Below are positions 59,790 to 64,000 of a stretch of 64,000 bases of DNA, piece by piece. Positions within the stretch are counted from its first letter, which is position 1. The number at the start of each line of letters is the position of its first letter. A program made the position numbers and the translations under genes. This DNA comes from Methylotenera sp. (lineage in GTDB: Bacteria; Pseudomonadota; Gammaproteobacteria; Burkholderiales; Methylophilaceae), in assembly GCF_029945535.1 (NCBI RefSeq), contig NZ_JAQSCU010000010.1, positions 62,001-126,000 of the forward strand, in the 5' to 3' direction. The notes beneath the pieces were generated by a model that was not told where the DNA came from, ran no database searches, and saw only the letters and a list, made by a program, of their open reading frames with translations.

Positions 59790-60902
59790 ATGAGCCAACC
59801 ATATAAATTAAAAACCATTAATGCCTTAACAGGAGTACGTTTTCTAGCAGCCATGCTGGTTTTCTTATTTCATTTTGGCGCTGCTTTTTCGGAGCGAATT
59901 GGAATGCCAACTTTTGTTTCAACCTTTCTGCATAACGGAAAGGTTGGAGTGAGTATGTTTTTTGTACTCTCAGGCTTTATATTGACATATACCTATACGC
60001 AAAAATTAGCGCATAAGTTTAAATTTGCAGATTTTTTTATAGCGAGATTTTCTCGAATTTACCCCGTATATTTACTTGCATTATTGCTTATGCTGCCTGT
60101 GTTGCCAAAAGCTTTGGATACATGGTCGGCTCTATGTGTATTGGCAATGGTGCAGTCTTGGACCTTACCTTTTTCTGGCTTCGGTGGAACATGGGTTATG
60201 CAGGCCTGGACTTTATCTGTAGAGCTATTTTTTTACATTTGTTTCCCCTTACTTTTGCTTGTGATGAGAAACATCAAATTAAATACAATTGCTGTTGGCT
60301 TGCTTCTTACATCATTGCTTATTGTTGCATTTGGCACGCCATGGGTAGATCCTGGCGTTAAGTTCGTACCATTTCTACCAATATCACTAACCCCAATTTT
60401 GCCCATACTGAGGCTTCCCGAATTTATTTTTGGAATGCTAATTTGCAAACTTATGTTTAGTGCACCTCAAATAGGTGAAAAAATATCTAGTTTTGAATTG
60501 TCATTAGCTTCCCTGCTAATCATTATGGTTTTGTTAGCGTTTTTTGATGTAGTGCAAGCTAAGTCTCTTGCCACTGTTGTGTTTGGAATTCTAATTATTC
60601 AGCTTAGCTATGGTAGAAACTGGATGGTTTCAGCACTTTCTAGCAAGATTATGCTGTTGTTAGGTGGAGCCAGTTATGCACTTTATATCTTGCAAGGTCC
60701 TATTCGGCAATGGTTACTCTGGGCAGTTGACCATGCAATACTAACGGAACAAGTTGCCTCACTTTTAAATCCTGTGTTTGCAATCTCAATCTCCATTGTT
60801 ACTTTTATCTATTTTGAGCAGCCAGCAAGACTCGCAATAAAACGTTTTTTTGACTGGATTTCAACTAGCTATTTAAATTATGTTAGATGTAAAGGATATT
60901 GA
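59790..60902 (+). CDS. Membrane acyltransferase (acyltransferase-3 family)
   Basis: INALTGVRFLAAMLVFLFHFGAAFSERIG; VGVSMFFVLSGFILTYTY; WTLSVELFFYICFPLLL. Confidence 0.93.
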   Translation: MSQPYKLKTINALTGVRFLAAMLVFLFHFGAAFSERIGMPTFVSTFLHNGKVGVSMFFVLSGFILTYTYTQKLAHKFKFADFFIARFSRIYPVYLLALLLMLPVLPKALDTWSALCVLAMVQSWTLPFSGFGGTWVMQAWTLSVELFFYICFPLLLLVMRNIKLNTIAVGLLLTSLLIVAFGTPWVDPGVKFVPFLPISLTPILPILRLPEFIFGMLICKLMFSAPQIGEKISSFELSLASLLIIMVLLAFFDVVQAKSLATVVFGILIIQLSYGRNWMVSALSSKIMLLLGGASYALYILQGPIRQWLLWAVDHAILTEQVASLLNPVFAISISIVTFIYFEQPARLAIKRFFDWISTSYLNYVRCKGY

Positions 60903-61104
60903 TAAGCCTTTATTACATTTCAGTTTTTATCCTCAATGATTTTGGTTCGACATTCATTAAGCCTGTCCTTAAATTGTCATGTTAGTTCAGTACTATTTCT
61001 CCTGCGAATTTGACCTTTAGCCTATGTGTAACACAACGCGATTACTTATTCTCAAGCCCAAGTAAAAGATTTGGGATATAGAATATTTTTTGAGAAATAA
61101 CCCA

Positions 61105-62571
61105 ATGCACAACACAGTAATTGATACGATAGTTCAGCCAGTTATACTCTCTGGTGGTTCTGGCACGCGCTTATGGCCGCTTTCTCGTGAGAAGTACCCT
61201 AAGCAATTATTGCCGTTATTTGGAGATGATTCCTTACTGCAAGGAACGGTTCGAAGGGTTGATGGTATTGATGGTGTGAGTTTGGCTACACCAATGATTG
61301 TTTGCAACGAGGAGTATAGATTTGTCATCGCTGAGCAACTACGGTTGATGAATAAGGAGGGGGTGATTGTACTTGAGCCAGTCGGGCGAAACACAGCACC
61401 TGCACTAACTCTTGCGGCGCTTGAAGCTGCTAGAGCTGGTGATGACCCAATATTGCTGGTCATGCCAGCAGACCACGTCGTTATTGATGGCTTGGCGTTT
61501 CATAATGCCGTTCGTGAAGGAGCGGCTCTTGCCGCTAAAGGTATGGTTGTGACGTTTGGTATTACGCCAGATTGCCCAGAAACAGGTTACGGATATATTC
61601 AGGCTGGAGCTAAATTAAAAGAGTCTTCTGCTGATGCTTTTAGCATTCGACGTTTTGTTGAAAAACCTGATTATGAGACCGCTCAGCAATATGTTGATAG
61701 CGGCGATTATCTATGGAATAGCGGTTTATTTATGATGCGCTCCTCAGTATGGATTTCAGCAATAGAGCAGTGTCGCCCTGATATTTTTTCAGCATGTGAT
61801 AGTGCTTGGAAAGCTGAGCAGCTAGATGGTAATTTTGTGCGAGTAGGTAAACTTGAGTTTGAGCAGTGCCCTAGCGACTCTATTGATTATGCTGTGATGG
61901 AAAAAATTGCAGCAGGTCAGATGAATCTTCCTGCAGGCGTGGTAATACCGCTTTCTGCTGGCTGGTCAGATGTAGGCGCCTGGGGATCATTGTGGCAAGT
62001 GTTACCAAAGGATCTGAATGGTAATGCCACTCAAGGCGATGTGATGCTCACTGACTGTGCCGACACCTTGGCCTTTTCAGGAGGAAGACTAGTTGCTTGT
62101 GTAGGTGTCACTGATTTAGTGGTGGTAGAAACCTCAGATGCAATATTGGTCGCTCATAAAAGCAAAACGCAAGATGTTAAAAAAATTGTTGATTCTTTAA
62201 AACAGCAGCATAGAGCTGAAGGCCTACTGCACCGTAAAGTTTATCGCCCTTGGGGTTGGTATGACAGTGTTGATATCGGGGAGCGATTTCAAGTGAAGCG
62301 AATGATGGTGAAGCCTGGCGCTAAGCTATCTTTACAATTACACCATCATCGGGCTGAACATTGGGTCGTGGTCAAAGGCACGGCTAGGGTTACAAGGGGT
62401 GAAGACAGTTATCTTGTGACTGAAAATGAATCGACTTATATTCCCCTAGGAACTAAGCATCGTTTGGAAAATGTAGGGAAAATGCCGCTAGAAATTATTG
62501 AAGTGCAATCGGGTGGTTATTTGGCTGAAGACGACATCGAACGTTTTGATGACCATTACGGCCGATCATAA
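61105..62571 (+). CDS. manC: Mannose-1-phosphate guanylyltransferase / mannose-6-phosphate isomerase
   Basis: VQPVILSGGSGTRLWPLSREKYPKQLLPLFGD; C-terminal cupin RPWGWYDSVDIGERFQVKRMMVKPGAKLSLQLHHHRAEHWVVVKGTARV. ATG 61105 preferred to TTG 61090. Confidence 0.96.
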   Translation: MHNTVIDTIVQPVILSGGSGTRLWPLSREKYPKQLLPLFGDDSLLQGTVRRVDGIDGVSLATPMIVCNEEYRFVIAEQLRLMNKEGVIVLEPVGRNTAPALTLAALEAARAGDDPILLVMPADHVVIDGLAFHNAVREGAALAAKGMVVTFGITPDCPETGYGYIQAGAKLKESSADAFSIRRFVEKPDYETAQQYVDSGDYLWNSGLFMMRSSVWISAIEQCRPDIFSACDSAWKAEQLDGNFVRVGKLEFEQCPSDSIDYAVMEKIAAGQMNLPAGVVIPLSAGWSDVGAWGSLWQVLPKDLNGNATQGDVMLTDCADTLAFSGGRLVACVGVTDLVVVETSDAILVAHKSKTQDVKKIVDSLKQQHRAEGLLHRKVYRPWGWYDSVDIGERFQVKRMMVKPGAKLSLQLHHHRAEHWVVVKGTARVTRGEDSYLVTENESTYIPLGTKHRLENVGKMPLEIIEVQSGGYLAEDDIERFDDHYGRS

Positions 62572-63030
62572 TTGATATAGATGCCTGCAATATTCGTGTA
62601 GGCATTAAGTTGCTAGAAACTTTGTCTAGTGAGTTTTATCTCGTCTACGGCGTATAGATTGAGTTGTTCAGCTAGGGTACATACAAAGTTAGTTAAGCCG
62701 CGTTGTACCCATGCCTCATTATAAACTTCCTAATTAGCTCACAAAGACCGCTTAAACCAAAGATTTAAAGTTAGGTTTTTCAGGTTATATTCTGTTACGT
62801 TAGCCCTTTATTTATATAGCCAAGTAGTGCTTGAGGGCTGCTTGTAATATGTAAAGCTATGTAAATTTTTACTAATAAAGCCGCCATTACCATTCATATA
62901 TATACAGCTTAAGCTTGTTTGGCATTAAACTTGCTGTTGATTTTACGATATACGATTTTTTAGAAAAAGTCTGACTGATAGAACAAGTAGTACAATCGGC
63001 TTTTGGGTGTGATGATTAACAGGGAAAAAC

Positions 63031-64000
63031 ATGAGTGCTGAGAATTTAACTCAAATTGAAAATGCTAAGAGTGAAAATATAGGTGTTGTTGATACCTTGT
63101 TAGATAGCCTTGTACTTATTTGCCGTATTCAAAATGTTGCTACTTCCAAAGATGCTTTAATTTCAGGGCTGCCGTTACGTGACGGTAAAATGACGCCTGC
63201 GCTGGTTAAGCGTTCAGCTGAGCGTGTTAATCTGGCTGTGACTATATTAAAGAAGCCTCTTGATAAAATTCGTTCAGAGTTTTTACCTGCGATTTTATTG
63301 TTGAAAGATGAAGAAGCTTGTGTTCTGACCAAGCTGGATTTCAATGAAAATAAAGCAAATGTGATTTTTCCTGAACTAGGTGATGCGGAAATATCGATTG
63401 CTATTAATGAGTTAGAAGAGCGTTGCTCGGGCTATTACATTGTAGCAAAAGCTAAATATGCGTTTGATCAGCGTGCGCCTATTGTTGGTAAAGTAAGGCT
63501 GCGCCATTGGTTTTGGGGTACGTTGGCAGAAAATAGCCGAATTTACCGTGACATTATGGTGGCTGCTTTTGTGGTGAATATGTTCGCTTTGGCGATGCCA
63601 TTATTTACGATGAATGTGTATGACCGTGTTGTGCCGAATCGCGCTGTTGAGACTTTGTGGGTAATGGCGATTGGTATTTCGCTGATGATTATTGGTGATT
63701 TAATTCTCAGAACCTTGCGTGGTTATTTCCTTGATTGGGCCAGTACCCGTGTCGATGTGAAGCTCACAGCACGCATCATGGAGCAAGTGTTAGGCATTCG
63801 ACTTGAGCAAAGGCCCACTTCTGTAGGCTCTTTTGCCTCCAATTTACGCTCGTTTGAGACTGTTCGTGATTTCATCACATCTGCCACAATTACAACGCTG
63901 ATTGATATTCCGTTTGGCCTGATTTTTATTGTGGTGATGGCTTGGATTTCTCCTTACATGATTATTCCCGTGATTTTGGGTGCGGTTTTGATTTTAGTGT
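63031..64000 (+). CDS. Type I secretion ABC transporter/permease (LapB/LssB-like), 3' truncated by window edge
   Basis: My translation from ATG 63031 runs open to the window end: degenerate C39-like N-domain, then TM domain (FALAMPLFTMNVYDRVVPNRAVETLWVMAIGISLMIIGDLILRTLRGYFLDWASTRVDVKLTARIMEQVLGIRLEQRPTSVGSFASNLRSFETVRDFITSATITTLIDIPFGLIF). Absent from the ORF track because no stop is in the window. Confidence 0.9.
   Translation, partial: MSAENLTQIENAKSENIGVVDTLLDSLVLICRIQNVATSKDALISGLPLRDGKMTPALVKRSAERVNLAVTILKKPLDKIRSEFLPAILLLKDEEACVLTKLDFNENKANVIFPELGDAEISIAINELEERCSGYYIVAKAKYAFDQRAPIVGKVRLRHWFWGTLAENSRIYRDIMVAAFVVNMFALAMPLFTMNVYDRVVPNRAVETLWVMAIGISLMIIGDLILRTLRGYFLDWASTRVDVKLTARIMEQVLGIRLEQRPTSVGSFASNLRSFETVRDFITSATITTLIDIPFGLIFIVVMAWISPYMIIPVILGAVLILV

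Noticed and set aside
62581-62605. Hairpin ATGCCTGCA...TGTAGGCAT after manC as an intrinsic terminator
   Set aside because: Moderate stem with a wobble and no following T-tract; too weak to list as a terminator.
62640-63030. Possible riboswitch, small RNA or tRNA in the 460-bp gap before the type I secretion gene
   Set aside because: No cloverleaf, conserved riboswitch core or strong hairpin recognised by eye; only short AT-rich dyads.
1-64000. Mobile elements and CRISPR arrays
   Set aside because: No transposase, integrase, phage gene, target-site duplication or regularly spaced direct repeats were recognised.

Overview
The window carries a betaproteobacterial surface, secretion and exopolysaccharide island. 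Gene content resembles Methylophilaceae such as Methylotenera or Methylobacillus; that taxonomic guess comes from remembered family resemblance, not a search. From left to right it contains: (1) a sugar-nucleotide transferase truncated at the left edge; (2) a compact T2SS/T4P-like operon (GspG, F, E, PilM/GspL-like, PilN-like, PilO/GspM-like, PilP/GspC-like, GspD, three more pseudopilins); (3) a convergent lytic transglycosylase; (4) an EpsA-type LuxR regulator, then a structured intergenic region with paired palindromes upstream of a PEP-CTERM protein, and a second secreted protein; (5) a 10.3-kb FHA-like two-partner-secretion exoprotein, its ShlB/FhaC-like transporter, and a co-directional energization module: a DUF2341/LamG-like domain fused to an ExbB/TolQ channel, two tandem ExbD, TonB, a putative porin and a coiled-coil protein; (6) an exosortase-B polysaccharide locus (CAAX-type protease, EpsL, D, E, F, G, gmd, phosphomannomutase, fcl, XrtB, EpsI, many glycosyltransferases, flippase, polymerase candidate, acyl/acetyltransferases, a possible polysaccharide-active enzyme, manC); (7) the start of a LapB/LssB-like type I secretion ABC transporter, cut by the right edge. 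The best candidates for something under-described are the FHA/ShlB locus with its own lectin-like ExbB fusion, ExbD x2 and TonB, and an EpsG with an MshEN-like N-terminus and a degenerate kinase P-loop. No rRNA, tRNA, CRISPR or transposase was recognised. All family calls are from reading the translations, with no database search.
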